A stretch of DNA of 64,000 nt. It comes from Pseudomonas frederiksbergensis. Its GTDB lineage: Bacteria > Pseudomonadota > Gammaproteobacteria > Pseudomonadales > Pseudomonadaceae. The translations under genes and the position numbers were made by a program. The stretch spans positions 358,979 to 422,978 of the forward strand of contig NZ_MOBM01000039.1 in assembly GCF_003732275.1 (NCBI RefSeq), read 5' to 3'. Positions 16,774-25,378 of the stretch are shown in pieces. Position 1 is the first letter of the stretch; each line of letters begins with the position of its first letter. The notes beneath the pieces are model-generated. The model searched no databases, had not been told where the DNA came from, and saw only the letters and a list, made by a program, of their open reading frames with translations.

Positions 16774-17919
16774 ATGTCTTCGCCACAGCAGCTCGTACTC
16801 TGCCATTATCGCTACGACCCGCTCGACCGCTTGAGCGACCACACCCTGGCCGCCAGCGCTCCGCTCCAGCGGTTCTACTGCAAGACCCGCTTGGTCACGG
16901 AAATCGATGGTGCCATCAGCCGATCCATTGTTCAGCACGGAGATCAGCTACTTGCCCAAAGCGAAACCACCGGCACTGCTCGACAGGCAACGTTACTGGC
17001 AACCGATCAGCAGCGCTCCGTGCTGCATGCCGTTGCGAGCAGTGGGCAACAACCGCTCGCCTATACCCCTTACGGCCATCGCCCTGCCGCGGCCAGCTAT
17101 GGCCTGCTGAATCTGCTCGGGTTCAACGGCGAACGGCCGGATCCGGTGACCGGGCATTATTTGTTGGGAAATGGGTATCGGGCGTTTAATCCGGTGTTGA
17201 TGCGGTTTAATAGTCCGGATAGTTTGAGTCCGTTTGGGAAGGGCGGATTGAATACGTATGCGTACTGTTTAGGAGACCCAATTAATCTGCATGACCCAAA
17301 TGGGAACTTCTCATTAAAAGTGATCTTTTCCCGCACGAGAGGTAATGCTAGACCCGCCGCAGTCGTCGCAACCACTAACACTTCGCTTCCCTCACCACCG
17401 AGTGCAACATTTAGCGCCCCCGCAACAAGGGACTTGGCTGTATATGCCCCGAAGCGTTCCGCGCCCGGTTATGGTAGACCACGTGCGAATGTGAATACAC
17501 ACCCAAACTCCCAAGCGACAGGAAGACGCCGTTCCCTCCCTACGGCGAGTACAAACGCCATCAACGAAAGTCAATTTGAACCAGTGGGTTATCATGGTTC
17601 TTTAACAAAAAACGCAAGCAGCTTACAGAATGGCGTAATACAGCAAGGAAGAGGCGGAAAATATGGTGATGGGTTTTATACCTCCGTAAATCGCGATGCC
17701 GCATTAAGTGCCACACCTGACAATGCAGATGCAACAGCATTTGGTGTATGGGTAAAAAATTACAGCGGTATGACACCAGGCCGAGACTACACCACCGGCA
17801 ATTGGGGAGAGTTAACGGCTGTTGCTTTCAATATGCACACATACCCGTTAATTCGTGTAGATGTAATTAGGGGCAAGTTCAAACCAGTAATGCCTAGGGC
17901 TAATGAGGCCCCATTTTGA
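16774..17919 (+). CDS. Orphan Rhs-core protein with ADP-ribosyltransferase-like C-terminus
   Basis: A 381-residue protein. Residues 1-175 are the end of an Rhs/YD-repeat core (YRYDPLDRL; AYTPYGHRPA; LLGFNGERPDPVTGHYLLGN; RFNSPDSLSPFGKGGLNTYA; DPINLHDPNGN). A low-complexity linker follows, then a variable tail. The tail has YHGS (273-276), GGKYGDGFYTS (294-304) and NWGE (Glu346), resembling the H-Y-E arrangement of diphtheria-toxin/PARP-type ADP-ribosyltransferases. The tail DNA is more AT-rich than its surroundings, as usual for exchangeable toxin tips. No signal peptide or secretion domain is present. The toxin role is inference. Confidence 0.72.
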   Translation: MSSPQQLVLCHYRYDPLDRLSDHTLAASAPLQRFYCKTRLVTEIDGAISRSIVQHGDQLLAQSETTGTARQATLLATDQQRSVLHAVASSGQQPLAYTPYGHRPAAASYGLLNLLGFNGERPDPVTGHYLLGNGYRAFNPVLMRFNSPDSLSPFGKGGLNTYAYCLGDPINLHDPNGNFSLKVIFSRTRGNARPAAVVATTNTSLPSPPSATFSAPATRDLAVYAPKRSAPGYGRPRANVNTHPNSQATGRRRSLPTASTNAINESQFEPVGYHGSLTKNASSLQNGVIQQGRGGKYGDGFYTSVNRDAALSATPDNADATAFGVWVKNYSGMTPGRDYTTGNWGELTAVAFNMHTYPLIRVDVIRGKFKPVMPRANEAPF

Positions 17920-18184
17920 GTTTAAAGATACTCAGCACACCGAGCGCCACCGAATGGACCACTTTAACGTCTTGCGTGCATTGGCCACCTTGAGATCAGA
18001 TCATGGCCAATTTAGTTGAATCCATGCAATGGCAGTATCGCTATTCCTCAAGCAAAAAGAAGCAAAACGGGGATACCCATTAGCCGCTGGATAGACATAC
18101 GCTAGCACGTGAGCAACATTCAGATAAAGCCTACTAGGGATTTCCTACTTCTGAAAAAAGAAAACTGGAAAGGTTGCCGCTTCA
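17920..18184. other. Accessory spacer with no immunity-like ORF
   Basis: A 265-base AT-richer stretch after the Rhs gene. The longest plus-strand frame I find directly after it is about 21 codons, so no immunity gene is visible. The only recognisable content is flhB remnant C at 18084-18155. Confidence 0.6.
18084..18155 (-). pseudogene. flhB remnant C (strongly diverged)
   Basis: About 72 bases whose minus-strand translation is K*EIPSRLYLNVAHVLAYVY, against EQEIPGGLYLAVAQVLAYVY in intact FlhB (residues about 326-346). DNA identity is only about two thirds by hand alignment. Most codon differences are synonymous, and there is one in-frame TAG. It therefore looks like a piece of a distant flhB allele rather than a random decay product of the local gene. 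Confidence 0.75.
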
Positions 18185-18264
18185 AGATCAAAGATCGCAG
18201 CCTTCGGCAGCTCCTACACAGGTATTGCGTACACCCTGGAGCTGCCGAAGGCTGCGATCTTTTG
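18185..18264. repeat. REPIN, copy 4
   Basis: Inverted REP units at 18185-18219 and 18236-18264 (GATCGCAGCCTTCGGCAGCT and complement) separated by about 16 bases. It sits 11 bases from the flhB stop, so it is in the 3' end of the flhB transcript and at the right border of the accessory region. Confidence 0.9.
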
Positions 18265-18275
18265 CTTTGGATTTA

Positions 18276-19415
18276 TCAGGAATCGCGGCGCAGATCCGGC
18301 GGAATCGGCAAATCATCCTTGAGCGGATCCGGCCGCTTCCCTTTACCTGCTCGGTGCAGCCGAATCTGATAGACGTAAGCCAATACCTGCGCCACAGCGA
18401 GATACAACCCACCCGGAATTTCCTGTTCCAGTTCAGTGGAGTAATAAATCGACCGCGCCAGCGCCGGCGACTCGAGCAATAGCACTTCATTGGCCACCGC
18501 AATCTCACGAATCTTCAAGGCCAGAAAGTCGCTGCCCTTGGCGACCAGCATCGGCGCCCCGCCCTTTTCCGGATCGTACTTGAGGGCCACGGCGTAGTGA
18601 GTCGGGTTGGTGATGACCACGTCGGCCTCGGGGATCGCGGCCATCATCCGCCGCTGGGACATCTCGCGTTGCAACTGACGAATGCGCTGCTTGACCTCTG
18701 GCTTACCTTCCTGATCCTTGTGTTCGTCGCGCACTTCCTGCTTGGTCATCTTCAGTTTTTTCAGGCTTTCCCAAATCTGTACCGGCACATCCACTGCGGC
18801 GATGATGATCAACCCGCAAGCCATCCACAGCGTGCTCCAGCCAACCAATTGCAGGCTATGAATAATCGCCATGTCCAATGGCTCATGGGCGATGCGCAGC
18901 AGATCGTCGATGTCCGACGACAAGACCGCCAATGCCACGAACAACACGATGAAAAACTTCGCCAAGGCCTTGAGCAATTCCACCAGCGCCTTGGCCGAGA
19001 ACATCCGTTTCAGCCCCGCGCCGGGGTTCATGCGACTGAATTTCGGCGCCATGGAGCCCGCCGCGAACAGCCAGCCGCCGAGGGAGATCGGGCCAATCAA
19101 CGCAGCCAACAGCAAAGTGATCATCACCGGTTGAATCGCCAATAGGGCAATCTGTCCCGAGTGCAGCAAGAAGGTGCCCATGCTGCGCTGATCCAGAATC
19201 ACTTCCCGCGACAGCGTGAAGTTCATCCTCATCAGCTCCATCATGTCCTGCGCCAATGCACCACCGAAAATCAGCAGCGCACCCGCGCCGGCGAGCATGA
19301 TCGCCAGAGTGTTGAGCTCCTTGGAGCGCGCAATCTCGCCTTTCTCACGGGAGTCCCTTTTGCGTTTCTCCGTGGGGTCTTCTGTTTTGTCCTGACCGCT
19401 TTCGCTCTCAGCCAT
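18276..19415 (-). CDS. flhB: Flagellar type III export protein FlhB
   Basis: A 379-residue export-switch protein. N-terminal charged region TEDPTEKRKRDSREKG, four membrane helices between about residues 30 and 215, and a cytoplasmic domain with the autocleavage motif NPTHYAVALKYD. The C-terminus is PDLRRDS. The gene is intact and is the last of fliLMNOPQR-flhB, 3 bases after fliR. Three partial copies of its 3' end lie downstream. Confidence 0.96.
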   Translation of the reverse strand: MAESESGQDKTEDPTEKRKRDSREKGEIARSKELNTLAIMLAGAGALLIFGGALAQDMMELMRMNFTLSREVILDQRSMGTFLLHSGQIALLAIQPVMITLLLAALIGPISLGGWLFAAGSMAPKFSRMNPGAGLKRMFSAKALVELLKALAKFFIVLFVALAVLSSDIDDLLRIAHEPLDMAIIHSLQLVGWSTLWMACGLIIIAAVDVPVQIWESLKKLKMTKQEVRDEHKDQEGKPEVKQRIRQLQREMSQRRMMAAIPEADVVITNPTHYAVALKYDPEKGGAPMLVAKGSDFLALKIREIAVANEVLLLESPALARSIYYSTELEQEIPGGLYLAVAQVLAYVYQIRLHRAGKGKRPDPLKDDLPIPPDLRRDS

Positions 19416-19418
19416 GAC

Positions 19419-20201
19419 TCAGCGCGCCCGTGCCAGTTCGCGTAACAACTGCAAAGCCTCGGCGGCCAGCGGCTGATACTGATTGAGAATGTCCGCCAGA
19501 CCAACCCAGACAATGAACAGCCCGAGCACCAGGGTCAGCGGGAAGCCGATCGAGAAGATATTCAGCTGCGGCGCCGCCCGGGTCATCACGCCAAATGCAA
19601 TGTTGACCACCAGCAACGCGGTGATCGCCGGCAACACCAACAACAGGGCCGCACCGAGCACCCAACCGAGCTTGCCGGCCAACTCCCAAAAATGATTGAC
19701 CATCAACCCGCCACCGACCGGCAGCGTGGTGAAGCTTTCGGTGAGGACTTCGAACACCACCAGATGGCCGTTCATCGACAGGAACAGCAGGGTCACCAGC
19801 ATGGTGAAAAACTGCCCGATCACCGCCACCGACACACCGTTCGTAGGGTCGACCATCGACGCGAAGCCCATGCCCATCTGGATCGCGACGATCTGTCCCG
19901 CCACCACGAACGCCTGAAAGAACAGCTGCAAGGAGAAGCCGAGGACCGCACCGATGATGATCTGCTCGGCAATCAGCAGCAGCGCATTCAAGTCCAGCGC
20001 ATTGACGGCGGGCATGGGCGGCAGCCCCGGCGCAATGACCACGGTGATCGCCAGCGCGAAGTACAAACGCACGCGCGTGGGCACCAGCGTCGTACCGAAA
20101 ATCGGCATGACCATCAGCAACGAGCCGATGCGAAACAGCGGCAACATGAACGTCGCCACCCATGTGCTGATCTGGGTATCGGTCAGCTGCAGCAGCGACA
20201 T
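19419..20201 (-). CDS. fliR: Flagellar export protein FliR
   Basis: A 260-residue protein with about six membrane helices (LPLFRIGSLLMVMPIFGTTL; FFQAFVVAGQIVAIQMGMGF; GGGLMVNHFWEL; FIVWVGLADIL). It is part of the FliPQR export gate. It begins 3 bases after the fliQ stop and is followed by flhB. Confidence 0.95.
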   Translation of the reverse strand: MSLLQLTDTQISTWVATFMLPLFRIGSLLMVMPIFGTTLVPTRVRLYFALAITVVIAPGLPPMPAVNALDLNALLLIAEQIIIGAVLGFSLQLFFQAFVVAGQIVAIQMGMGFASMVDPTNGVSVAVIGQFFTMLVTLLFLSMNGHLVVFEVLTESFTTLPVGGGLMVNHFWELAGKLGWVLGAALLLVLPAITALLVVNIAFGVMTRAAPQLNIFSIGFPLTLVLGLFIVWVGLADILNQYQPLAAEALQLLRELARAR

Positions 20202-20204
20202 GGT

Positions 20205-20474
20205 TCAGCCAATGACCTGAGGAATGCTGTGGTACAGCTGGAGGATGTATTCCATGAAAGTCTGCACCAGCCACGGGCCGGCAACGATCAGGGTCACCAG
20301 CATCACCAATAGGCGCGGCAGGAAGCTCAGGGTCTGTTCATTGATCTGGGTAGCCGCCTGGAACATCGCCACCAACAACCCCACCAGCAAGCTCGGGATC
20401 ACCAGCACGGCGACCATCATGGTGGTCAGCCACAGCGCTTCGCGAAAGATGTCTACGGCAACTTCCGGCGTCAT
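20205..20474 (-). CDS. fliQ: Flagellar export protein FliQ
   Basis: An 89-residue protein with two membrane helices (LWLTTMMVAVLVIPSLLVGL and LVMLVTLIVAGPWLVQTF) around the family motif FQAATQINEQTLSFLPRLL. It overlaps the fliP stop by 4 bases. Confidence 0.96.
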   Translation of the reverse strand: MTPEVAVDIFREALWLTTMMVAVLVIPSLLVGLLVAMFQAATQINEQTLSFLPRLLVMLVTLIVAGPWLVQTFMEYILQLYHSIPQVIG

Positions 20475-21229
20475 GGTGAAACACCGCCGAAGCTGCTGGC
20501 CAAGGTGCCGATGATCAACGCCCAGCCATCCACCAGCACGAACAACATGATTTTGAATGGCAGGGAAATGATCAGTGGCGAGAGCATCATCATACCCATC
20601 GCCATCAACACACTGGCCACGACCAGGTCGATGATCAGGAACGGGATGAAGATCATGAAGCCGATCTGGAACGCGGTTTTCAACTCAGAGGTCACGAACG
20701 CCGGCACCAGAATCGTCAACGGCGCCTGATCAGGCGTAGCAATGTCAGTGCGCTTGGACAAGCGCATGAACAGCTCCAGATCGCTGCTGCGAGTCTGGGC
20801 CAGCATGAAGTCCTTGATCGGCACTTGCGCCTTGGTCACGGCATCCTGAGCGGTGAGTTTCTCCGCCAGATACGGCTGCAAGGCATCCTGATTCACTCGA
20901 TCGAACACTGGCGCCATGATGAACATGGTCAGGAACAATGCCATGCCGGTGAGGATCTGGTTCGACGGCGTCTGCTGCAAGCCCAGGGCCTGACGCAGGA
21001 TCGAGAACACGATGATGATCCGGGTGAAACTGGTCATCAGCATGACGAACGCCGGGATGAAACTCAGCGCGGTCATGATCAGCAGGATTTGCAGGCTGAC
21101 CGAGTATTCCTGAGCGCCGTTGGCGTTGGTGCCCAGGGTGATCGCCGGGATCGACAACGGATCGGCGGCAAGCGCCAGCGGCGCGGCCAGCATCAGGGCC
21201 AGCGTCAAGACGATGCGTAGCGCACCCAT
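20471..21229 (-). CDS. fliP: Flagellar export protein FliP
   Basis: A 252-residue export-gate protein with a cleavable signal peptide (RIVLTLALMLAAPLALAADP) and four membrane helices. Family motifs include MTSFTRIIIVFSILRQALG, QTPSNQILTGMALFLTMFIM and a C-terminal IDLVVASVLMAMGMMMLSP. The start overlaps the fliO stop by one base. Confidence 0.96.
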   Translation of the reverse strand: MGALRIVLTLALMLAAPLALAADPLSIPAITLGTNANGAQEYSVSLQILLIMTALSFIPAFVMLMTSFTRIIIVFSILRQALGLQQTPSNQILTGMALFLTMFIMAPVFDRVNQDALQPYLAEKLTAQDAVTKAQVPIKDFMLAQTRSSDLELFMRLSKRTDIATPDQAPLTILVPAFVTSELKTAFQIGFMIFIPFLIIDLVVASVLMAMGMMMLSPLIISLPFKIMLFVLVDGWALIIGTLASSFGGVSP

Positions 21230-21675
21230 TACTTCTTATCCTTCTGATCCTTGCCCAACAACTCCAACAGGCGCTGGGCAAACTCCGGAGTCGCCTTCTC
21301 GGTGCTCGGCACTTGTACCGGCTCCTTGAGCACATGCAACGCGGTAATGGTGCCGGGGCTCAGGCCGAGCAGAATCTGTTCGTTGCCGACCTGCACGAGC
21401 ATCAAACGGTCACGGGGACCTAGCGCGCGGGAACCGATCAGCTCGATCACCTGCCCCTTGCCGGCCGGCCCGGCCTGCTGGACCCGGCGCAGCAGCCAGG
21501 CGAGGAAGAAGATCAACCCCAACACCAGCAGCAAGCCGAACACCAATTGCGTCAATTGCCCGGCCACACCGCTGCTGACAGCCGGCGCAGCGGCCGTCGT
21601 TACCGGCTCGACCGCCAGCACGCTGAACGGCAAGGCCAGCACTAACCCCAGCACAAAACCCAGAACCCTTTTCAC
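21229..21675 (-). CDS. fliO: Flagellar protein FliO
   Basis: A 148-residue protein that helps assemble FliP. It has a signal-like N-terminus (VLGFVLGLVLALPFSVLAVE), one membrane helix (LTQLVFGLLLVLGLIFFLAW) and a cytoplasmic tail with LIGSRALGPRDRLMLVQVGN. It abuts fliN directly. Confidence 0.93.
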   Translation of the reverse strand: MKRVLGFVLGLVLALPFSVLAVEPVTTAAAPAVSSGVAGQLTQLVFGLLLVLGLIFFLAWLLRRVQQAGPAGKGQVIELIGSRALGPRDRLMLVQVGNEQILLGLSPGTITALHVLKEPVQVPSTEKATPEFAQRLLELLGKDQKDKK

Positions 21676-22137
21676 TCAGCGCAGCTTCTTGATGCGTTCG
21701 CTTGGGCTGATCACGTCGGTCAGGCGGATGCCGAACTTTTCGTTGACCACCACCACTTCACCGTGGGCGATGAGCGTGCCGTTGACCAGCACGTCCAGCG
21801 GCTCGCCGGCCAGACGATCGAGCTCGATCACCGAACCCTGGTTGAGTTGCAGCAGGTTGCGGATGTTGATATCGGTGCTGCCGACTTCCATGGAAATCGA
21901 CACTGGAATGTCGAGAATCACGTCCAGGTTCGGACCGTCCAGCGTTACCGGATCGTTGTTCTTAGGTACGCTGCCGAACTCTTCCATTGGCAGGCGGTTG
22001 GACGACGAACCGCTGGCATCGGCGGCCAGCAAGGCATCGATATCGTCCTGCCCGGCGTCACCGGTTTCTTCCAGGGCCGCAGCCCATTCATCAGCCAGTG
22101 CCTGGTCGTCCTGGGCGTTCATATCGTCGTTCATCAT
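21676..22137 (-). CDS. fliN: Flagellar motor switch protein FliN
   Basis: A 153-residue C-ring protein. An acidic N-terminal extension (DDQALADEWAAALEE) precedes the SpoA domain (LDVILDIPVSISMEVGSTDI ... QGSVIELDRLAGEPLDVLVN ... VVVNEKFGIRLTDVISPSER). Two adjacent ATGs (22137 and 22134) follow a GAGG. The second has the better spacing, so the true start may be one codon later. Confidence 0.95.
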   Translation of the reverse strand: MMNDDMNAQDDQALADEWAAALEETGDAGQDDIDALLAADASGSSSNRLPMEEFGSVPKNNDPVTLDGPNLDVILDIPVSISMEVGSTDINIRNLLQLNQGSVIELDRLAGEPLDVLVNGTLIAHGEVVVVNEKFGIRLTDVISPSERIKKLR

Positions 22138-22201
22138 TTGTCCTCGGCGGGCACCTGCTCAATCAAGAGCAGTCAATTAAAAGGGGGGGGTGGAGCGCCG
22201 G

Positions 22202-23170
22202 TCAGCGGCGCTCGATCGGCTCGATCACCTGCAACGCGAGGTTGCCTTTGTGCGAGCCCATCTTGACCTTGAAGGCCGGTACGCCGTTGGCGCGCATGAT
22301 CATTTCTTCCGGCATCTCGACCGGAATAATGTCCCCGGGCTGCATGTGCAGGATGTCGCGCAGGCGCAGCTGGCGGCGGGCAACGGTGGCACCGATCGGT
22401 ACATCAACGTCCAGCACGTCCTGGCGCAAGGCATTGATCCAGCGCTCGTCCTGATCGTCGAGGTCCGACTGGAAGCCGGCATCGAGCATTTCGCGCACCG
22501 GCTCGATCATCGAGTACGGCATGGTGACGTGCAGGTCGCCGCCACCGCCATCGAGCTCGATGTGGAACGTCGACACCACAACGGCTTCGCTCGGGCCGAC
22601 GATGTTGGCCATGGCCGGGTTCACTTCCGAGTTGATGTACTCGAAGTTCACTTCCATGATCGCCTGCCAGGCTTCCTTCAAATCGATGAAGGCCTGTTCC
22701 AGCACCATGCGCACCACACGCAGTTCGGTGGGGGTGAATTCACGCCCTTCGATCTTCGCGTGACGGCCATCGCCGCCGAAGAAGTTGTCCACCAGTTTGA
22801 ACACCAGTTTGGCGTCGAGGATGAACAGTGCGGTACCGCGCAGCGGTTTGATCTTGACCAGGTTGAGACTGGTCGGCACGTATAGCGAATGCACGTATTC
22901 GCCGAACTTCATCACCTGCACGCCACCGACGGCAACGTCCGCCGAGCGGCGCAGCATGTTGAACATGCTGATGCGGGTGTAGCGGGCGAAACGCTCGTTG
23001 ATCATTTCCAGGGTCGGCATGCGTCCACGGACGATGCGATCCTGGCTGGTCAGGTCGTAGCTTTTGACACTGCCGGGTTCGGCAGCGTTATCGGTCTGTA
23101 CCAGACCATCGTCGACGCCATGCAACAGCGCATCGATCTCATCCTGGGACAGCAGGTCCTGCACGGCCAT
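22202..23170 (-). CDS. fliM: Flagellar motor switch protein FliM
   Basis: A 322-residue C-ring protein. The N-terminal CheY-P-binding peptide is LLSQDEIDALLHGV. The middle domain carries the GGxG motif (KLVDNFFGGDGRHA), and the C-terminal SpoA domain includes RLRDILHMQPGDIIPVEMPE. It lies 9 bases downstream of fliL. The 64-base gap before fliN has an uninterrupted G/C run. Confidence 0.96.
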   Translation of the reverse strand: MAVQDLLSQDEIDALLHGVDDGLVQTDNAAEPGSVKSYDLTSQDRIVRGRMPTLEMINERFARYTRISMFNMLRRSADVAVGGVQVMKFGEYVHSLYVPTSLNLVKIKPLRGTALFILDAKLVFKLVDNFFGGDGRHAKIEGREFTPTELRVVRMVLEQAFIDLKEAWQAIMEVNFEYINSEVNPAMANIVGPSEAVVVSTFHIELDGGGGDLHVTMPYSMIEPVREMLDAGFQSDLDDQDERWINALRQDVLDVDVPIGATVARRQLRLRDILHMQPGDIIPVEMPEEMIMRANGVPAFKVKMGSHKGNLALQVIEPIERR

Positions 23171-23179
23171 GTCGTGTTC

Positions 23180-23683
23180 CTACTGCAGTACGAAATTAGT
23201 GAAAAGCAACTGTTCGATCACCACTTTGCCAAGCTCTTTCTGCGCCACTTCCTGGACGCTGGCCGTGGCCTTCTGACGCAACATCTCCTGGCCGACCGGG
23301 GTCGCCAGCGTGGCGAAATCCTGGCCGGAAAACAGCATGACCAGGTTATTGCGGATCACCGGCATGTGGACTTTGAGCGCTTCCAGATCGGCCTGATTGC
23401 GGCCCAGCATGGTGATGCTCACCTGCATGTAGCGCTGGCGGCCGTTCTGGTTGTAGTTGGCCACGAAGGCCGGCGCCATGGGCTCGAAGATCGCCGGTTG
23501 CTTGCCGACCACAGCGGTTTCAGCCGCGGCGGCAGGCTTGCTCTGGGCGCTATGCATGAAGTACCAGGTCGCCCCCACGGACAAGCCGATCGCCAGCAAC
23601 AGGGCCACGACGATCACAATGACCAGCTTGATTTTGCCTTTGGTTGCGGGGTCTTTCACTGGTGCTGCGTCGCTCTTAGCCAT
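23180..23683 (-). CDS. fliL: Flagellar basal body-associated protein FliL
   Basis: A 167-residue inner-membrane protein that supports the stator ring. A short cytoplasmic N-terminus (AKSDAAPVKDPATKGK) is followed by one membrane helix (LVIVIVVALLLAIGLSVG) and a periplasmic domain (FVANYNQNGRQRYMQVSITM). It is the first gene of fliLMNOPQR-flhB, with a sigma-54 site 50 bases upstream. Confidence 0.95.
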   Translation of the reverse strand: MAKSDAAPVKDPATKGKIKLVIVIVVALLLAIGLSVGATWYFMHSAQSKPAAAAETAVVGKQPAIFEPMAPAFVANYNQNGRQRYMQVSITMLGRNQADLEALKVHMPVIRNNLVMLFSGQDFATLATPVGQEMLRQKATASVQEVAQKELGKVVIEQLLFTNFVLQ

Positions 23684-23733
23684 GCCAATAATCCGTCACT
23701 ATTCGGGTTTTCACAGTCGCACGGCAAGGCAAG

Positions 23734-23749
23734 AGCAAGTGTTATGCCA
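23734..23749 (-). promoter_or_regulatory. Predicted sigma-54 promoter of the fliL operon
   Basis: The minus strand reads TGGCATA-ACAC-TTGCT, close to the TGGCACG-N4-TTGCA/T consensus with correct 10-base GG-GC spacing. It ends 50 bases upstream of the fliL ATG. Confidence 0.8.
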
Positions 23750-23801
23750 GAAGTGTCGGGGACGAGTTGAGGCAGGGGATCATCAGCCACCATAAAACAA
23801 A

Positions 23802-23891
23802 TGTGGGAGCGAGCCTGCTCGCGATGAGGCAGTAACATTCAACATCTCCGTTGATTGCTCCACCGCTATCGCGAGCAGGCTCGCTCCCACA
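23802..23891. repeat. Long inverted repeat of the GTGGGAGCGAGC type
   Basis: Arms TGTGGGAGCGAGCCTGCTCG (from 23802) and the matching complement (to 23891), 24 bases each with a 42-base spacer. It lies between fliK (downstream end) and the fliL promoter, so it may end fliK transcription. A related, longer copy is at 33863. Confidence 0.9.
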
Positions 23892-23910
23892 CTGGGGGTA
23901 TTGCGTTTGA

Positions 23911-25272
23911 TCAGGCGTAGTAGTCGACGGCGCTGGAGCCAGTCACGCTGGTGGTGTTCGCGGCTACTTCAGCAACAGTCACAGGGAGTTCTTCATCGAC
24001 AGAGTCGAGGCGACCGCCATTGGCGCTGGTACGTCCACCCTGCCCCTGTTGAGCCTGTTCCTGACCCTGACCCTGCCAGCCGCGGGATTGATCGGAAACG
24101 TTGACGTCGACCTGGCCCATGCCTTGCTGCGCGAACATGTCACGCAGGCGATGCATTTGCCCGTCGAGCGCTTCGCGAACGCTTGGGTGGGCGCTCATGA
24201 AGGTCACCTGGGTCTGCTGATCCGGAACCATGTTCACCCGAATATCCAGGCGTCCCAGCTCGGCCGGTTGCAACTGGATATCGGCCGCCTTGAGATTGGC
24301 GCTGGACAGGTACATGACCCGGTTGACCACCTCTTCGGTCCAACCGCTCTGATGCATGGCGATTGGCTGGTTCACCGGCAATGCATTGGCTGTCTTCGGC
24401 GTTGCTGCCTGGGTCAGTGCCGCCAGACGGTTGGCGAAATCATCGACACGGGTATCGCTGCTGGCGGACTTGAGATCCTTGAGGCCGTCATCGATCAGGC
24501 CACTGAAAGCCTTCTCGCCGCCCTGACTGGTGCTGTCCCGATCGGTTTGCACATCAAGCATGCTCGCCATGCCCGCGGCAAAGTTGTGTGCCGAAGTCGG
24601 CTCGCCGTCGACTTGAGCCGGAGTTGGCGCAGCTTTTGGCTGGGCCTGGCTGGCGGCCGAAACATGCCCGCCCTGCTCCATGGCCATGCGCACGGCTGGC
24701 AGCGCATCGAGAGGATCGGCTTCGGGGTCGAAATCCGGATCGATGGTCGCAACCTTCTGCGCCGCAGCCGCGGTAACGACGGCAGCGACAGGTGCCTCAA
24801 CGTGTGGTTGTACAGTGGCCACAACTGTTGGGGTTTCCGGCACAGGGGCCGGCACCGCCGGCTGCACCACCAACGCAGGATCGAGGGCCGGATCGACAGG
24901 CGCGGCATCGACCACTGGCGTCAACGCCTCGACCGTATCCGGCGTGTCATCGCTGGCCGTCTTGTCGTCAGCCTGCGCCGGTTTATCGGCGGGCAAGGAA
25001 TTGCCGGTATCGGCAACTGTCGGTTCCGGGGCGGCAGACTTGTCGTTGCTCACGTCTTTTTTGCCGACGCTGTCCGAGTCTTTGTCGCGTGCGGGTTTAG
25101 CCGAGCCATCCGCCACGGCCGAGGGCTTGTTCTGGGCTTGATTGGCATAGACCTGAGCGAAGCTGGACGCCTTGTCCCCGGGCTCAGCCGTCTGCGCCGG
25201 CGTATTGGCGGAGGCGGCTTGAGTCTTGGCCGCAGCGGCGGCCTGAAGCAGGATATTGGGGGTAACAGGCAT
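23911..25272 (-). CDS. fliK: Flagellar hook-length control protein FliK
   Basis: A 453-residue secreted ruler protein. The first 280 or so residues are low-complexity, rich in Ala, Pro, Asp and Lys. The C-terminal hook-control domain has LQLQPAELGRLDIRVNMVPD and HPSVREALDGQMHRLRDMF, then a Gln/Gly-rich tail. It has its own sigma-54 site, and is flanked by an inverted repeat downstream and the hptB gene upstream. Confidence 0.93.
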   Translation of the reverse strand: MPVTPNILLQAAAAAKTQAASANTPAQTAEPGDKASSFAQVYANQAQNKPSAVADGSAKPARDKDSDSVGKKDVSNDKSAAPEPTVADTGNSLPADKPAQADDKTASDDTPDTVEALTPVVDAAPVDPALDPALVVQPAVPAPVPETPTVVATVQPHVEAPVAAVVTAAAAQKVATIDPDFDPEADPLDALPAVRMAMEQGGHVSAASQAQPKAAPTPAQVDGEPTSAHNFAAGMASMLDVQTDRDSTSQGGEKAFSGLIDDGLKDLKSASSDTRVDDFANRLAALTQAATPKTANALPVNQPIAMHQSGWTEEVVNRVMYLSSANLKAADIQLQPAELGRLDIRVNMVPDQQTQVTFMSAHPSVREALDGQMHRLRDMFAQQGMGQVDVNVSDQSRGWQGQGQEQAQQGQGGRTSANGGRLDSVDEELPVTVAEVAANTTSVTGSSAVDYYA

Positions 25273-25322
25273 AAAACGGTCTCCGCTGCACTGGGATCGT
25301 AGGTACAGTTGAGTAAGTTGAT

Positions 25323-25338
25323 TGCAAGGGTCGAGCCA
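25323..25338 (-). promoter_or_regulatory. Predicted sigma-54 promoter of fliK
   Basis: The minus strand reads TGGCTCG-ACCC-TTGCA with exact GG-GC spacing. It ends 50 bases before the fliK ATG. It implies fliK is expressed independently of the hptB genes upstream. Confidence 0.78.
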
Positions 25339-25378
25339 GCTTTTTATGACTCGCCACTAAAAGCGCCGGCCGGTTGCT

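Noticed and set aside
14297..18275. Integrated prophage or integrative element at a tRNA
   Set aside because: No integrase of the tyrosine or serine recombinase type, no tRNA gene and no phage structural genes are visible. The insertion is next to flhB, and only a RAYT is present.
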